A stretch of DNA of 64,000 nucleotides from Bradyrhizobium sp. SRL28 (lineage in GTDB: Bacteria; Pseudomonadota; Alphaproteobacteria; Rhizobiales; Xanthobacteraceae): positions 372,001 to 436,000 of the forward strand of contig NZ_JAHEAG010000003.1 of assembly GCF_018596315.1 (NCBI RefSeq), given 5' to 3'. Below, piece by piece: positions 27,900-37,467 of the stretch. A program made the translations under genes and the position numbers. The notes below the pieces were generated by a model that saw only the letters and a list, made by a program, of their open reading frames with translations, searched no databases and was not told the DNA's origin. Every line of letters starts with the position of its first letter. Within the stretch, counting starts at the first letter, position 1.

Positions 27900-28847
27900 T
27901 CAGCTCTGGGTATGGCGCCAGACGATGTCGCGCACGGCGATCGGCTTCGGAATCAGGCCGAGCTTGTGGAAGCGGTCGGCGACCGCCTGCTGCGTGGTGA
28001 CGATCTCGTCGGTCACCGGGCCGATCAGGAAAGACGCGCGGTTGGCCGCGACGGTCTGGACCTCGAGCGGCACGCCGGTCACCGCAGCGAGTGCGCTCGC
28101 GACCTCGGCGCGATTGGCCTCGGCCCAGCGCGCGGCCTCCGCCAGGCCATCGATCACATCGCGGGTTTCCCGCACATGGGTGTTGGCGAAATCGCGGTTG
28201 GCCAAATAGAACGAATTGGTCTTGGCGACTTCATGGGCATTGATGAGAATCCGCCCGTTCTGGCGCTTCTCGCCGATCGCGAAATACGGATCCCAGATCG
28301 CCCACGCCTCGATGCTGCCATTGGCGAAGGCCGGCCCGGCATCGGGCGGCGTCAGATAGACCGGCGTGATGTCCTCATAGGTCAGTCCGGCCTTCTCCAG
28401 CGTGGCGATCACCACGTTGTGCGCGCTGCTGCCCTTGGTAAATCCGACGCGCTTGCCCTTCAGGTCGGCAATGCTGCGGATGCTGGAATTAGCAGGGACG
28501 AGAATGCCCTGCCCGTTGGTGATCCGTGATCCCGCGACATAAACGATATTGGCGTTCGCCGCCTGCGCGAAGATCGGCGGCGTATCGCCAACGGCGCCAA
28601 GGTCGACGCTGCCGATGCTCATGGCTTCCAGCAGGGGTGGCCCCGACGTGAACTCGATCCATTTGACCCCAATTTGCTTGCCGGCGAACCGCTTTTCGAG
28701 CACGGCCTGCTGCCGCGCGATCACCAACACGCCGGTCTTCTGGTAACCAATACGGATTTCCTTGACGGGCGTTTGCGCCTCTGCGCGCGACGACAGCGCA
28801 GCAATTGCGCCTCCAACCGACAATCCGAGAAACTCCCGACGCTTCAT
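27900..28847 (-). CDS. Second SsuA-like sulfonate-binding protein, Tat-type signal
   Basis: 315 residues from ATG 28847, with AGGAG upstream; the ATG seven codons earlier has no such site. The start MKRREFLGLSVGGAI carries an RR motif followed by a hydrophobic stretch, so export may be via Tat, unlike the neighbouring SsuA with a Sec signal. The fold landmarks are the same ([45 protein letters not shown]). It heads the operon and may broaden the sulfonate range. Confidence 0.85.
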   Translation of the reverse strand: MKRREFLGLSVGGAIAALSSRAEAQTPVKEIRIGYQKTGVLVIARQQAVLEKRFAGKQIGVKWIEFTSGPPLLEAMSIGSVDLGAVGDTPPIFAQAANANIVYVAGSRITNGQGILVPANSSIRSIADLKGKRVGFTKGSSAHNVVIATLEKAGLTYEDITPVYLTPPDAGPAFANGSIEAWAIWDPYFAIGEKRQNGRILINAHEVAKTNSFYLANRDFANTHVRETRDVIDGLAEAARWAEANRAEVASALAAVTGVPLEVQTVAANRASFLIGPVTDEIVTTQQAVADRFHKLGLIPKPIAVRDIVWRHTQS

Positions 28848-29338
28848 TCCAAATCTCCTGACGATCATGCGCGCAACGTCGCGCGATCATGCGATGTCAG
28901 AATGATGGGATCGTTGGCTCAAGCTGTCGAGCGCCTGCAAAAAATAACGACGTGCGTTCTGTCATTCGACAATGGCACAACGCATTTATTGTTGGATAAA
29001 CGACTGCGACGATATTTTTTCCCGCAGCACACATGATCGGAACCGCATCCAACGCTCCACGGCGCCGCGGCTTTGCCGGCCGATCGCTTTGCGCAGTGAA
29101 AGTTTGCCGACACGCTTTCAACACTTGTCGCGAGCTACTTTCTGCACAGTATTTAAGCGACAGCTGCGCTGTATACGATTTCGTTTCACGACAATGAATT
29201 CGAACGAACGATTCATTGCGACCTCACAACGTAATTCAGTCAGCCATTTCATTGACTGCGTTTCGGCCGCTCGTAGGCTTTGTGCATCGCTGATTGCGCC
29301 CACGCAATGCAGCGGATGAAATGAGAAAGATCAAAAAC
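28848..29338. promoter_or_regulatory. Divergent promoter region of the sulfonate locus
   Basis: This 491-bp, AT-richer gap separates the ssu operon from the third binding protein. Sulfur-limitation control by a CysB/Cbl-type LysR regulator would be expected, but no site stands out to me. I see no coding frame worth calling. Confidence 0.4.
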
Positions 29339-30325
29339 ATGAATGCAACCAAACTTGAATCGCGCACCTACGCGCGTCTCCGTCGCATCGGCGCAACGTT
29401 GTTCAGCGCGGCGATGGGCGTGGCGATTACCGCATCGGCGCTGGCCGCAGACACCGTGACGCTCCGCGTCGGCGACCAGAAGGGCGGCAATCGTTCCTTG
29501 CTCGAAATCTCCGGTTACGCAAAGGATTTGCCTTACAAGATCGAATGGTCGGAATTTCCTGCTGCCGCGCCGATCCTCGAAGCGCTGAACGCAGGTGCGC
29601 TGGATGTCGGCTATACCGGCGATCTCTCGTTCCTGACGGTGTATGCGGCCGGCGCTCCGATCAAGGCCATCGGCGGCACCCGCTCCGATGCCAGGACGCA
29701 GGCCATCCTCGTCCGACAGGACTCGCCGATCAAGTCTGTCGCCGACCTCAAAGGCAAGCGCCTTGCGGGAACGCGCGGCGGCTGGGGCCAGTTCCTGATC
29801 AATGCGACGCTGGAGAAGGCCGGACACAAGATTGAGGAAGCGACCTTCGCGCCGCTCGGGCCGGTGGACGCGAAGATCGCACTGGTCGCAGGCTCGATCG
29901 ATGCATGGGCGGTCTGGGAGCCCTACGTCTCCTATGCCACGCTCAAGGACAATGCGCGGGTCATCGCCAACGGTGAAGGCCTGATGCCGACCGTCACCTT
30001 CATCGTCGCATCCGATAGTGCCATCGCCACCAAGCGCGCGGCCGTGCAGGATCTCGTACAGCGTCTCAACAAGGCGCGGCTATGGTCGCTGGATCACCTG
30101 CCTGAATACGCGAAGAACACCGCGGAACTCACCAAGCTTCCCGAGGACGTGCTGCTGAGTGCCTACAAGGCGCAACGCACCAGCCCGATCGCGATCGACG
30201 AAAGCATCGTTAGGGAAATTCAGGAAGCCTCCGACCGCGCCACCCGCTACGGGATCCTGGCGAAGAAGCTCGACGTCAACAAGACGGTCGATCGCAGCTT
30301 TACGGCGGCTGCGAACTCGAATTGA
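29339..30325 (+). CDS. Third SsuA-like ABC substrate-binding protein
   Basis: About 328 residues from ATG 29339 (ATG 29321 is the alternative). A Sec signal peptide (TLFSAAMGVAITASALA) precedes the NMT1 fold: VTLRVGDQKGGNRSLLEIS, EFPAAAPILEALNAGALDVG, and AWAVWEPYVSYATL. It is divergent from the ssu operon and transcribed alone, with no permease of its own here, so it probably shares SsuBC. Ligand specificity is unknown; sulfonate, sulfate ester or nitrate-type ligands all occur in this family. Confidence 0.85.
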   Translation: MNATKLESRTYARLRRIGATLFSAAMGVAITASALAADTVTLRVGDQKGGNRSLLEISGYAKDLPYKIEWSEFPAAAPILEALNAGALDVGYTGDLSFLTVYAAGAPIKAIGGTRSDARTQAILVRQDSPIKSVADLKGKRLAGTRGGWGQFLINATLEKAGHKIEEATFAPLGPVDAKIALVAGSIDAWAVWEPYVSYATLKDNARVIANGEGLMPTVTFIVASDSAIATKRAAVQDLVQRLNKARLWSLDHLPEYAKNTAELTKLPEDVLLSAYKAQRTSPIAIDESIVREIQEASDRATRYGILAKKLDVNKTVDRSFTAAANSN

Positions 30326-30337
30326 CGGCGCCCACCA

Positions 30338-30369
30338 TTGAACGGCGCGATTTAGATCGCGCCGTTCAA
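30338..30369. terminator. Bidirectional terminator-like hairpin between convergent genes
   Basis: A perfect 14-bp stem (TTGAACGGCGCGAT / ATCGCGCCGTTCAA) with a TTAG loop, between the third binding protein and the LLM oxidoreductase. There is no long T-run on either side, so termination strength is uncertain. Confidence 0.65.
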
Positions 30370-30386
30370 GCTTTATCCGCAAACCA

Positions 30387-31595
30387 CTATCCCGCCGCCA
30401 CCTTCGGCGCCGGCGCAACATTGATCGCCAGCTTCCCGTAGCGATCCCTAAAGGCCTCCGTGTCGATCTCTTCAAGCTGGATCGCGCCGCTCATCACGCC
30501 CTTCTTCCACGCGTCATGCTCGGGGTCGTTCTGGAATTCCGGCATCACCTCTTTGCCGAACAGCTCAAGCGACTCGCAGATGTGCTCGTGGGTGTTCTTG
30601 CCGGCCTGGTTGAGCAGGATTACCTGATCGATGTGGGAAGAACGGAATCGCCGCAGCTTCTTGCGGATGGTTTCCGGCGAGCCGATCAGGCCGCCGCGCA
30701 GCGCCGCCTCCTGCGCTTCCGGATTGTCGCGCTTCCACTTGTTGTACTCGTCCCACATGTTGACCGTGCCGGGATCCGGACGCTGCCGGTTCTGCGAAGC
30801 GCCGTAATAGCGCAGCGCGAACTGGAAGAAGGTGGCGCCGTCGGCGCGGGCGCGGGCTTCCTCGTCGGTCTTGGCGCACATGAAGAACGAGACCAGCGCC
30901 ATGTTCGGGTTGATCTCGTAATCGGCCAGCTTCTTCAGCCGTTTTGTAATGGCGTTGTAATAGGCATGCACCCAGGCATGCGCCGCATCCGCGCTGACGA
31001 ACTGGAAGCCGAGCGCGCCAAAGCCGTTTTCGCCGGCACGCTCGATGGTCGGCAGCTGCGAGCACGCCATCCACAGCGGCGGATGCGGCTTCTGAACCGG
31101 CTTCGGCACCACGTTGCGCAGGGGAATATCGAAATACTTGCCGTGATGTTCGGTGCCGACTTTCGTGAACATCGGAAAGATCGCCTGCACCGCTTCCTCG
31201 AACACCTCGCGCTTGGTCTCCATGTCGCGGCCGAACGGCGTCAGTTCGGTGATCGACGCACTTTCACCCATGCCGAATTCGCAGCGCCCGTTGCTCAGGA
31301 GATCGAGCACCGCCACGCGTTCGGCGACGCGCGCGGGATGATTGGTGGTGAGCTGGAAAATGCCGTGGCCGAGCCGGATCTTCTTCGTGCGCTGGCTGGC
31401 TGCGGCGAGGAACGATTCCGGCGAGGGAGAGTGGGAATATTCCTCGAGGAAATGATGTTCCACCACCCAGGCGTAGTCATAGCCGATCCGGTCGGCGGTC
31501 TCGAGTTGGATCAGCGCGTTCTGGTAGAGACGGAGCTCATCACCCTCTTCCCATGGGCGCGGCAATTGCAGCTCGTAAAAGATGCCGAATTTCAT
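30387..31595 (-). CDS. LLM-class flavin-dependent oxidoreductase
   Basis: 402 residues from ATG 31595, preceded by GGGAGG. The bacterial luciferase fold is clear: MKFGIFYELQLPRPW, VVEHHFLEEYSHSPSPESFL, LGHGIFQLTTNHPARVAERV and GRCEFGMGES. It belongs to the long-chain LLM monooxygenase group, not the SsuD subfamily. It lies in the sulfonate locus, where the flavin reductase could supply FMNH2, so desulfonation or another oxygenation of a sulfur compound is plausible. Substrate unknown. Confidence 0.85.
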   Translation of the reverse strand: MKFGIFYELQLPRPWEEGDELRLYQNALIQLETADRIGYDYAWVVEHHFLEEYSHSPSPESFLAAASQRTKKIRLGHGIFQLTTNHPARVAERVAVLDLLSNGRCEFGMGESASITELTPFGRDMETKREVFEEAVQAIFPMFTKVGTEHHGKYFDIPLRNVVPKPVQKPHPPLWMACSQLPTIERAGENGFGALGFQFVSADAAHAWVHAYYNAITKRLKKLADYEINPNMALVSFFMCAKTDEEARARADGATFFQFALRYYGASQNRQRPDPGTVNMWDEYNKWKRDNPEAQEAALRGGLIGSPETIRKKLRRFRSSHIDQVILLNQAGKNTHEHICESLELFGKEVMPEFQNDPEHDAWKKGVMSGAIQLEEIDTEAFRDRYGKLAINVAPAPKVAAG

Positions 31596-31781
31596 GACGC
31601 CTCCCATGGATGCTTGTTATTTTCGGTCAGTGTATTCGCCATGCATCCCAAGTCCAGCCTCGACCGCGAAACAGCAATTCCGCAGGACGGAAGCAGCCTT
31701 GCATGGCACGCGCGAATGGTTAGCTTTACGCTTCCGTTGAGTCGCGGCCTTCCGCCCGCTCTTCATCTCCGTCTGGACCCC

Positions 31782-32897
31782 ATGACCACGTTTACGCCGC
31801 ACCAGGATTCCGCGCTGAAGGCCGTTGCCGACTGGTTGAAGGCCAAGCCCGGCCGGGGCGGCACGCCGCCGGTGTTCCGGCTGTTCGGCTATGCCGGCAC
31901 CGGCAAGACAACGTTGGCGCGCCACATCGCCGAGGGCGTCGAGGGTGAGGTGAAGTACGCGGCATTTACCGGCAAGGCGGCGCTGGTGATGCGCAACAAG
32001 GGGTGCGACAACGCTTCCACCATCCACTCGCTGATCTATCGCGCCAAGGAATCCGGCGTCGAGCAGCCGAGTTTTGAGCTGTGGGACGACGCGCCGGCCT
32101 CGAAGGCCAAGCTGATCGTGATCGACGAATGTTCGATGGTCGATGCCGAACTCGGCCGCGACCTGATGTCATTCGACTGTCCCCTGCTGGTGCTCGGCGA
32201 CCCCGCACAATTGCCGCCGATCCAGGGCGGCGGCTTCTTCACGGACTGCGAGCCCGACGCGATGCTGACCGAGGTGCATCGCCAGGCGCAGGACGACCCG
32301 ATCGTGCGGATGTCGATGGATATCCGCGAGGGCCGCGAACTCGAAATCGGCCGCCATGGCGAGAGCGAGGTGGTGCTGCGCAGCGAGCTCGATCCGGACC
32401 GCGTGATGAGCGCCGACCAGGTGCTGGTCGGGCGCAACAACACCCGCCGCGCCTACAACATGCGCGTTCGCCAGAAGCAGAACATCGAGGATCCCTTTCC
32501 GGTGGCCGGCGACAAGCTGGTCTGCCTGCGCAACAACCGCAAGAAAGGCCTGTTCAACGGCGGGCTGTGGCGGGTGAAGTCGCGCACCCAGCCGCGAGGG
32601 AAATCAAAAATCCTGACCATGCGGCTGTCGCCCGACGAGGAGTTCGGCCACAAGGTGACCAAGGTCTCGGTACGCCACGATTGCTTCGAGGGCGGCATCG
32701 ATGCGATCCCGTGGGAGCAGCGCAAGCCCTATGACGAGTTCGACTACGGTTATGTGCTCACGGTGCACAAGTCGCAGGGCTCGCAATGGGATGACGTGGT
32801 GCTGTTCGATGAGAGCTTTGCGTTCCAGGACAGCCGGGCGAGATGGCTCTACACGGGGATTACGCGCGCGGCGAAGCGGTTGAGCGTGGTGGTGTAG
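31782..32897 (+). CDS. RecD2/Dda-like superfamily 1 DNA helicase
   Basis: A compact 371-residue SF1B helicase from ATG 31782. Motif I is GYAGTGKTT (about 34-42), motif II VIDECSMVDAE, motif III GDPAQLPPIQGGGFF, motif V/VI LTVHKSQGSQWDDV and YTGITRA. It lacks the N-terminal extension of RecD2 and is near the size of phage T4 Dda (439 residues) or smaller. It should unwind DNA 5' to 3' in repair or fork restart. It has no operon partner; upstream is the divergent LLM gene. Confidence 0.9.
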   Translation: MTTFTPHQDSALKAVADWLKAKPGRGGTPPVFRLFGYAGTGKTTLARHIAEGVEGEVKYAAFTGKAALVMRNKGCDNASTIHSLIYRAKESGVEQPSFELWDDAPASKAKLIVIDECSMVDAELGRDLMSFDCPLLVLGDPAQLPPIQGGGFFTDCEPDAMLTEVHRQAQDDPIVRMSMDIREGRELEIGRHGESEVVLRSELDPDRVMSADQVLVGRNNTRRAYNMRVRQKQNIEDPFPVAGDKLVCLRNNRKKGLFNGGLWRVKSRTQPRGKSKILTMRLSPDEEFGHKVTKVSVRHDCFEGGIDAIPWEQRKPYDEFDYGYVLTVHKSQGSQWDDVVLFDESFAFQDSRARWLYTGITRAAKRLSVVV

Positions 32898-32901
32898 GGC
32901 T

Positions 32902-33004
32902 CGTCATTGCGAACGAAGCGAAGCAATCCATAGGGCCGCGTGCGGAGGCATGGATTGCTTCGCTTCCTTGCGCAAACGCTTCGCGTTTGTCGCAGGCAAT
33001 GACG
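32902..33004. repeat. REP-like palindrome, family A, copy 2
   Basis: CGTCATTGCGAACGAAGCG ... GCAATGACG. This copy carries an extra inner hairpin, CGCAAACGCTTCGCGTTTG, that the other two lack. It fills the 100 bp between the convergent helicase and caspase genes. Confidence 0.88.
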
Positions 33005-33011
33005 ACAACAG

Positions 33012-34727
33012 TTACTTCCCCGCCACGAAGTAAAAATCCTCGCGCCCCGGCAGCGAGCCGTAGGTGAACGGCTGCTGCGTGCGATTGGTCGCCTTCCAGA
33101 CATCGTCGCGGACGATGTCGAACAGCTTTCGCACTTCGATCTTCGGTTCCTTGATGACGCGCGCGAGCACCGTGGCGAACGGGCTGTTGAGGGCATCGCC
33201 GTCGAGCGCGGTCTCGCCATGCTTGGCGGCGTAGACCACCATGAAGCCGGCTTCCGGCTCGATGTTGGAGAAACCGCGGTTGACCAGTTTTAGCGCAATC
33301 GTCCGCTGCATGGTCTTTTCAAAAGGATTGTCGCGGCAGGCGTCGAGCATCACCAGGCGCAATTTCCGCGCGCCGGCAACAGATGCGATCACCTGTTCAA
33401 GGGCAACCGCCTGCGTCTCCGCGTCGCTGTCGGCCTTCAGCCTGGCATCGACGGGGATCAGGTAATTCACGCCGCCGATTTCCATGCCGTGACCGGCATA
33501 GTAGACGACAGCCCAATCCGCCTTCTCGGCCTCCATGCCGAACTCGTGCAGGGTGGCGAAGAATTTATCCCGGGTGAGATCGGGCACCAGCGTCACTGTG
33601 GCAAAGCCGAGCTCGCGAAAGGTCGACGCGATCAGCTTGGCGTCGCGCGGCGGATTAGCCAGCGGGGCAACATTCCTGTAGGCGCCGTTGCCGACGATCA
33701 ACGCGACCTTGCGCGGCCCCGCTGGTTGTGGCGTCGACGGCGACGCCTTGCCCGCAGGCGTCGGCGCGGCCGTGCCCAGCAACGCTTCCAGCCGCTCCTT
33801 GGCGACGGCGCGCGCAAGCGTGGTGTCGATGTCCTCGCGCCGCGCCGCCACGGCGTTGGCTGCCGCGCGATAGTCGGCACGTGCGGCGGCGAGGTTGCGG
33901 CGCTTCTCGAAAAGCTGCCCGCGGCCGACATAGGCGCGAACGTAGTTCGGATTGATCTTGAGCACCTGGTCGTAATCGCCGAGGGCGGCGTCGAGATTGC
34001 CCTTGCCGAGATAGGCATTGCCGCGGCTGGTCAACGCGTAAACATTGGTCGGCGACTTCGCCAGCGCCGCATTGCAGTCAACGATCGCGTCATCGAACCT
34101 GGCCATGCCGATGTAGGTAATGCACCGGTAGGCCGGCACTTGCGGACCGTCGGGATTGACCTTTTGCGCCTCGGCGAAGTCAGCGAGGGAGGCGTCGTAC
34201 TGCTTCATCAATCCTTGCAGACGCCCGCGGTTGTAATGGTGCAGGTAGCGGCTCTGATCATTGGAGATATGCTTGACCGCCAGATCGAACTCATCGAGGG
34301 CCCGCCGCAGCTCTCCCCTGCGCATGAAGATCAGGCCGCGGTTGTTGTAGGCACTGCCGTAAGTCGGACGCAACTGCAGGCACAGATCATAGTCGGCGAG
34401 CGCACGCTCGTCGTCGCCCTTGTAGCTGTAGGCAATGCCGCGCGCGTTGATGACGTTGATATTCTGGGGCGCGATTTCGTGGGAGGCGGTAAACGCCGCG
34501 ATCGCACCATCGTAATCGCGCTTCTTCACCAGGGAGTCGCCACGATACCAGAAGGCGGCGGCCCGGGAGGGGCCGGTGATCTTCTCGTCGGCGATCACGC
34601 TCTCGCAGGCCACCAGGCGTGCGGCGGGCTCCGCCGTGGAATTGCGGCAGGTGTCGATATCGCCGGCGGCCCGCGCAGGCGCAGCGGCGGCAAGCATGAC
34701 GAGACCCAGCAACAAGGCCCGCAACAT
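33012..34727 (-). CDS. TPR and caspase (peptidase C14) domain protein
   Basis: 571 residues from ATG 34727. A Sec signal peptide (MLRALLLGLVMLAAAAPARA) precedes about six TPR repeats (residues 60-300, e.g. GDDERALADYDLCLQLRP). After a Pro/Thr linker comes a p20-like caspase domain: KVALIVGNGAYRNVAPL, the catalytic His in YYAGHGMEIGG and the catalytic Cys in MLDACRDNPF. Both dyad residues are present, so it could be an active Arg/Lys-directed protease in the periplasm. Such secreted TPR-caspases are frequent in Bradyrhizobium; their role is unknown. Confidence 0.9.
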   Translation of the reverse strand: MLRALLLGLVMLAAAAPARAAGDIDTCRNSTAEPAARLVACESVIADEKITGPSRAAAFWYRGDSLVKKRDYDGAIAAFTASHEIAPQNINVINARGIAYSYKGDDERALADYDLCLQLRPTYGSAYNNRGLIFMRRGELRRALDEFDLAVKHISNDQSRYLHHYNRGRLQGLMKQYDASLADFAEAQKVNPDGPQVPAYRCITYIGMARFDDAIVDCNAALAKSPTNVYALTSRGNAYLGKGNLDAALGDYDQVLKINPNYVRAYVGRGQLFEKRRNLAAARADYRAAANAVAARREDIDTTLARAVAKERLEALLGTAAPTPAGKASPSTPQPAGPRKVALIVGNGAYRNVAPLANPPRDAKLIASTFRELGFATVTLVPDLTRDKFFATLHEFGMEAEKADWAVVYYAGHGMEIGGVNYLIPVDARLKADSDAETQAVALEQVIASVAGARKLRLVMLDACRDNPFEKTMQRTIALKLVNRGFSNIEPEAGFMVVYAAKHGETALDGDALNSPFATVLARVIKEPKIEVRKLFDIVRDDVWKATNRTQQPFTYGSLPGREDFYFVAGK

Positions 34728-34993
34728 CGGCGAAACGCTCCGGCACATGGATTTTGGTCGCGGCGCGCGACCGGCGGTTCATTGTGGAAAGACAGACCCG
34801 CACCGGTCAAGCGTGACCGATCGCCCCCTCCTTAAGGCCTTGCTCGGGCGCAGCTTTATTCACGAACTCGTGTGGCGCCGACCGTAACAATCCGCGCCCA
34901 GGGCCGTATCTTGGGCATCGGAGAGAGTTGAGCCGATTGCGAAACGCCGATCCCGCTCTAGACTGCCCCCAACCATTGCCGAAAGAGGAAACC

Positions 34994-35713
34994 ATGTCCC
35001 CTCGCCATCTCAGCCGCCTGTCGCTGTGCGCTGCCGCCATCGGCGCGCTGGCCATCGCCGCTGTTACCATCAGCCCCTCGCGCGCCTCGTCGGAAGCCGT
35101 CATTATTCCGCCGCCCGCCGTCGACGTTCAGGCGGCCGACGAAATCCAGACCGCCGTAATCGCCGGCGGCTGCTTCTGGGGCGTGCAAGGCGTGTACCAG
35201 CACACCGCCGGCGTGCTCAACGCGGTGTCCGGCTATTCCGGCGGCAGCAAGATGACCGCAAACTACACCATGATCGGCACCGGCACGACCGGACATGCCG
35301 AGGCGGTCGAGATCAAATACGATCCGAAGAAGATCAGCTACGGCAAGATCCTGCAGATTTTCTTCTCCGTCGTGCACGATCCGACGCAATTGAACCGCCA
35401 GGGCCCGGACACCGGCACGCAATATCGCTCGGCGATCTTCACCGCCAATGACGAGCAGAAGAAGGTGGCGGAGGCCTATATCGCCCAGCTCAACGCCGCC
35501 AAGGTCTACAAGAAGCCGATCGTGACCAAGGTCGGCCCGCTGCAGGCGTTCTACGCGGCCGAGGACTATCACCAGGACTACCTGACGCTGAACCCGAACC
35601 AGCCCTATATTGTCTTCAACGACATCCCGAAGGTCGAGAACCTGAAGAAGATCTTTGCGGAAAACTACATCGAGAAGCCGACGCTGGTGCGCAACGCGAA
35701 GGCTACCAATTAA
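34994..35713 (+). CDS. msrA: Periplasmic peptide methionine sulfoxide reductase MsrA
   Basis: 239 residues from ATG 34994, with AGAGGAA upstream. A signal peptide (LCAAAIGALAIAAVTISPSRA) precedes the MsrA domain with catalytic Cys in GGCFWG, then GYSGG, TGHAEAVEI, and AEDYHQDYL. It reduces the S-epimer of methionine sulfoxide in exported proteins. The export signal is unusual for MsrA, which is commonly cytosolic. msrB follows 9 bp downstream. Confidence 0.95.
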   Translation: MSPRHLSRLSLCAAAIGALAIAAVTISPSRASSEAVIIPPPAVDVQAADEIQTAVIAGGCFWGVQGVYQHTAGVLNAVSGYSGGSKMTANYTMIGTGTTGHAEAVEIKYDPKKISYGKILQIFFSVVHDPTQLNRQGPDTGTQYRSAIFTANDEQKKVAEAYIAQLNAAKVYKKPIVTKVGPLQAFYAAEDYHQDYLTLNPNQPYIVFNDIPKVENLKKIFAENYIEKPTLVRNAKATN

Positions 35714-35722
35714 GGAGGCTAA

Positions 35723-36133
35723 ATGTCCGACACCAAAACATCCGGCAAGGTCGTCAAGAGCGAGGCCGAGTGGCGCAAGGAGCTGACGCCGATGCAGTAC
35801 GCCGTGCTGCGCGAGAAGGCGACCGAGCGGCCGTTCTCCGGCGAATATGAGCACGAGCACCGCAAGGGCACCTATACCTGCGCCGGCTGCGGCCAGACGC
35901 TGTTCGAATCGGACGCCAAGTTCGACTCCGGCTGCGGCTGGCCGAGCTTCACCGCGCCGACCGTGGACAGCCATGTCGACGAGGAGCGCGATGCCAGCCA
36001 CGGCATGATCCGCACTGAAGTCTTGTGCTCGAAATGTAACGGCCATCTCGGCCACGTCTTCCCCGATGGCCCCGGCCCCACCGGCCTGCGCTACTGCATC
36101 AATTCGGCGGCGCTGAAGCTGCAGCCGAAATAG
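35723..36133 (+). CDS. msrB: Peptide methionine sulfoxide reductase MsrB
   Basis: A 136-residue MsrB with two zinc CxxC pairs (CAGC and CSKC), GCGWPSF and the catalytic Cys in RYCINSAAL. It reduces the R-epimer. No signal peptide, so it should work in the cytosol although msrA just upstream is exported. AAGGAGG is directly upstream of the ATG. Confidence 0.97.
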   Translation: MSDTKTSGKVVKSEAEWRKELTPMQYAVLREKATERPFSGEYEHEHRKGTYTCAGCGQTLFESDAKFDSGCGWPSFTAPTVDSHVDEERDASHGMIRTEVLCSKCNGHLGHVFPDGPGPTGLRYCINSAALKLQPK

Positions 36134-36161
36134 TTCGAGTAACACTCGAACCTGTCATTTC

Positions 36162-36194
36162 CCCCGCGCGACCAAGGGCTCGCGCGGGGTTTCT
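36162..36194 (+). terminator. Terminator after msrAB
   Basis: A 10-bp perfect stem, CCCCGCGCGA / TCGCGCGGGG, followed by TTTCTATTT, 28 bp after the msrB stop. Confidence 0.85.
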
Positions 36195-36237
36195 ATTTGA
36201 TGGGATGCTTCCCGGCCTACCCGGTGCGCAAACAAGG

Positions 36238-36624
36238 ATGAATTTCGAAATGCACATTTCCAAACGTCTGCTGCTCGGTGTCGGCGCAGCTACCCTCATC
36301 ATGGAGAGCGTTGTGATCCAGCCTGCCTTCGCCACCGACAAGGTCTCCCTGTTCAAGGTCATCACCGCCAAGGACGAGATCGTGATCGGGATCAGCGAGG
36401 GCGATCTGGCCCAGATGGAAGGCCAGAACGCCGGCGGCGTCGCCAAAATGCTGGTCGCCAGGGGCTCAATGAGCGCGTGGCAGTACGCGGTGCGCAAATC
36501 CGCCGGCGGCGATCTCGAACAGGCGCCGCTGCACAAGGTCGGCCTGATCGCCACCGACTCCCTGCGCGTCGAGCCCTATGCGACGCCGTTGAAGGTGCTG
36601 CCGATCGACGAGACGAAAAAGTGA
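36238..36624 (+). CDS. Exported hypothetical protein
   Basis: 128 residues from ATG 36238, or 124 from ATG 36250. A signal peptide (KRLLLGVGAATLIMESVVIQPAFA) precedes a short mature protein with a VITAKDEIVIGISEGDLAQM core and a final strand-rich part, LRVEPYATPLKVLPID. No known motif. It is probably a conserved Bradyrhizobium periplasmic protein; function unknown. Confidence 0.65.
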   Translation: MNFEMHISKRLLLGVGAATLIMESVVIQPAFATDKVSLFKVITAKDEIVIGISEGDLAQMEGQNAGGVAKMLVARGSMSAWQYAVRKSAGGDLEQAPLHKVGLIATDSLRVEPYATPLKVLPIDETKK

Positions 36625-36773
36625 CTTCTTCCTTTCTCCCCTTGTGAGAAGGAAAGCGCGGACCATCCCCCGTTTTCAACGGATCGACCAACGACTCGCG
36701 GCCCGGAATATGCTTTTATCCGGGCTGCGGGAGCGTTTTGGGGGACGCCCGCGGGCCTTCGGGGGAGCGCGTC

Positions 36774-36938
36774 ATGTCGCTTGGCACGATACTCGTCATC
36801 ATCCTGATCATTATCCTCCTCGGCGGCTTCTCCGGCCGCATCAGGGGTTATGGCTACGGACATGGCCATTCCGGCATGGGACTGATCGGGGTGATTTTGG
36901 CCGTGCTCCTGATCCTGCTGCTGCTCGGCAAGATTTGA
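36774..36938 (+). CDS. Small two-helix membrane protein, DUF3309 type
   Basis: 54 residues from ATG 36774. Two hydrophobic helices (MSLGTILVIILIIILLGG and GLIGVILAVLLILLLLGKI) flank a glycine-histidine-tyrosine loop, RIRGYGYGHGHSG. This matches the DUF3309 family of short membrane proteins. Role unknown. Confidence 0.75.
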   Translation: MSLGTILVIILIIILLGGFSGRIRGYGYGHGHSGMGLIGVILAVLLILLLLGKI

Positions 36939-37161
36939 GCCAGTTAAATCATTGAAAAAACTTGACTAAATTTGTGTTCCCCGCAGCCATGCGCGGATTC
37001 ATCATCACCCCCGATCCGCTCGTTCAGGGGTCGCATTTTTGTCAAAGAAGCTTATATTAGACCCCGAAATGACGTGCACGGCGCGGCCGCCGTAGAGGCC
37101 CACCGTCGTCCAATCCCCATTGCTCACACGCAAGAGCCGAGAAAGATTGAGGTCACCGTCC

Positions 37162-37446
37162 ATGCGTCCCTTCAGCTACAACACCGCCGCCGAACTGTTT
37201 CCCGCCGCGATCCGCAAGAAGAAGCGGGCCGGGTTCGCCTATCGGCGTTTTGGCACCGCGGCCGAAGCCGTTCGCTTCGCGATCGAGGAGCTGCCGGCGG
37301 ACTCGCTGAACGGCGCCTATCTGCAGGTCGAGGAAGCCCGCTTCGACCAGAGCGGCATCCGCTCGCTCTATGAAAGCGAAGCCTTCCCGCTGCCGCGCCG
37401 TCCGCGTGCGCCCGCCAGCGCCGAAGACAAGGCCGACGCGGCCTAA
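37162..37446 (+). CDS. Small hypothetical protein
   Basis: 94 residues from ATG 37162, with TGAGG upstream. The start MRPFSYNTAAELFPAAIRKK and the stretch YRRFGTAAEAVRFAIEELPA look conserved and soluble, with helical character and a basic patch. No domain is known to me. A terminator follows directly. Confidence 0.75.
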   Translation: MRPFSYNTAAELFPAAIRKKKRAGFAYRRFGTAAEAVRFAIEELPADSLNGAYLQVEEARFDQSGIRSLYESEAFPLPRRPRAPASAEDKADAA

Positions 37447-37467
37447 GCTCTATATTGTCAAACAGCG

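Noticed and set aside
30516..31781. Long open frame fused in front of the helicase (793 codons in total)
   Set aside because: It is the mirror of the LLM oxidoreductase gene on the other strand; helicase homology begins only at ATG 31782, with a normal N-terminus.
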